Assembly: GCA_020025075.1 (NCBI GenBank)
Contig: JAHHSR010000024.1
Location: 1 to 20,630 of the forward strand
DNA: 20,630 nucleotides
Reading direction: 5' to 3'
Origin: Pectinatus sp.
GTDB taxonomy: Bacteria; Bacillota; Negativicutes; Selenomonadales; Selenomonadaceae
Both the position numbers and the translations under genes were made by a program. A model generated the notes under the pieces. The model ran no database searches. It saw only the letters and a list, made by a program, of their open reading frames with translations, and was not told the DNA's origin. Numbering within the stretch: position 1 is the first letter of the stretch; every line of letters starts with the position of its first letter. Positions 19,926-20,630 of this stretch are shown piece by piece.

Positions 19926-19929
19926 CTTG

Positions 19930-20373
19930 TTATTTGACTATCAGCACAGGGCAGCTGGCATGCTCGACCATGTATTGGCTGAGGCTGCCAATTAAGACGC
20001 TTTGGGCGGCGTTAAGGCCGCGCGTGCCCATGATGATGAGGTCGGGTGCAAATTCTTCTTCTTTGGCCAAAATGATTTTTTTGGGCATGCCCGTTTCGCA
20101 GCACATGATAGTCTTTTCTTTGCGCTGGGGCGGCAGGTCTTTAAATGCGCTTTCTAAAACCTTGGTACCTTCCTGCTTTAGCGTTTCGATGACATCAGGA
20201 GGAATTTCGTTGGTGTCGACCACGTGCTGGCGCAGTCCGGTTTTCAAGGTGGCTACATAAATCATGTAGATGGTAGCATCAGTGATGGCCGCAAGTTCCG
20301 CGGCTTTGGCAACGGCGCGCAATGAGGCGTCGGAACCGTCAATGGGGACGAAAAACTTTTGAAAATTGCTCAT
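19930..20373 (-). CDS. Universal stress protein (UspA family, ATP-binding type)
   Basis: 147 residues, one Usp domain. N-terminal KFFVPIDGSDASLRAVAKAA, and C-terminal LIIMGTRGLNAAQSVLIGSL-SQYMVEHASCPVLIVK. It contains the nucleotide pattern G-x2-G-x9-G-S, which marks the ATP-binding subgroup. Usp proteins help survival under starvation, stress or anaerobic growth; no partner is indicated here. It is a single-gene unit with SD AAGGA, its own terminator, and a short upstream region interrupted about 80 bp away by the end of an IS200/IS605 element. Confidence 0.93.
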   Translation of the reverse strand: MSNFQKFFVPIDGSDASLRAVAKAAELAAITDATIYMIYVATLKTGLRQHVVDTNEIPPDVIETLKQEGTKVLESAFKDLPPQRKEKTIMCCETGMPKKIILAKEEEFAPDLIIMGTRGLNAAQSVLIGSLSQYMVEHASCPVLIVK

Positions 20374-20452
20374 CTTATTGCTTCCTTCTCCAATTAGATT
20401 ATTCTTCTCATATTGTATGCTCGCCTATAAAGGCAAGCGGAGTGAACGCACC

Positions 20453-20589
20453 CCCGCCTACGCTTCGCTAAGAGGCGGGAGCTTCCTGCTTCTGCGAAAA
20501 CAGCACTATTTCTCCTAAGAGTTACGGCGGCTTACACTTTCTCCACAGGCGTAAATTTCCGTGCGACCCACGGTATTTTATAAGATAAG
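20453..20589 (-). ncRNA. TnpB omega RNA 3' region and IS right end
   Basis: On the minus strand ACCGTGGGTCGCACGG, ACGCCTGTGGAGA, then GCAGAAGCAGGAAGCTCCCG and the end hairpin CCCGCCT/AGGCGGG (20489-20463), ending GTTCAC near 20452. This is the 3' part usual after IS200/IS605 tnpB. The guide would be the sequence just beyond, in the uspA upstream region. It differs clearly from the remnant at 7123. Confidence 0.7.
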
Positions 20590-20630
20590 CTAGGCAGACA
20601 TTTGCTTGGCTTTTTCCCTAATATTTATTG
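20590..20630 (-). CDS. tnpB: TnpB C-terminus (IS200/IS605), cut by window edge
   Basis: The last codons read INIREKAKQMSA then TAG (20592-20590). They fit the stretch just after the DRD-x-NA-x-NI motif of TnpB. The main body lies to the right of the window, so I cannot say whether the gene is intact. TnpB is an RNA-guided endonuclease that maintains IS200/IS605 copies. The call rests mostly on the omega RNA next to it. Confidence 0.5.
   Translation of the reverse strand, partial: INIREKAKQMSA

Noticed and set aside
19845..19929. Cobalamin riboswitch before the cob/cbi genes
   Set aside because: Only 85 bp, occupied by the uspA terminator; no B12-box sequence is seen.

Overview
The window looks like a chromosome segment of an anaerobic, Gram-positive-related bacterium, most likely a Negativicutes (Selenomonas/Megasphaera-type) or related Firmicute. 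The reasons are the oxygen-independent cobalamin set (cbiG present), a NirJ1/NirJ2-type (AhbC/AhbD) radical SAM pair for the siroheme-dependent heme route, and Firmicute-style strong Shine-Dalgarno (SD) sites. The taxon is inferred, not proven.

Positions 1 to about 9526 are the right-hand part of a prophage or integrative element. Its early operon runs leftward on the minus strand from about 4981 to the left edge: XRE-type regulator, MerR/Xis-like protein with an AT-hook, 43-residue membrane protein, unknown protein, HNH nuclease, DnaD-like replication initiator with an iteron-like repeat inside the gene, DnaC-like helicase loader, small protein, SSB, and small Cys-rich proteins. The AT-rich lysogeny region (5000-6910) carries two complete divergent repressor switches in tandem. 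Switch (a), 5144-5663, lies between two 83-bp direct repeats that differ at one base. Switch (b), 5789-6910, ends in an ImmR/ImmA-type repressor and metalloprotease pair. Next come a degraded IS200/IS605 remnant (last codons of TnpB plus the end of its omega RNA), a secreted unknown protein as likely cargo, and a tyrosine integrase. The element ends in a displaced 3' part of a tRNA-Leu(UAG) gene (attR), followed by the tRNA's own terminator. The other end lies left of the window.

From 9616 rightward the sequence is host chromosome with all genes on the minus strand. There is a UhpC/UhpT-type sugar-phosphate transporter; a corA - unknown - Phd/YefM-like - csoR operon; ahbC-ahbD; and cobM(cbiF)-cbiG-cobJ(cbiH)-cobK(cbiJ) followed by tsaD. 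A universal stress protein and the 3' end of a second, different IS200/IS605 TnpB/omega RNA unit, cut by the right edge, complete the window.

The most interesting observation is upstream of corA. A 16-codon leader ORF (MDTDHPRWRYSTKKRR) with its own SD and a candidate promoter is followed by a hairpin whose loop can also pair with the corA start codon. This resembles the MgtL-type magnesium-sensing leader of enterobacteria and is a candidate Mg-responsive attenuator. Second is the repeat-flanked double immunity switch. Third is the orphan omega RNA whose guide position falls on the ribosome binding site of the secreted cargo gene.
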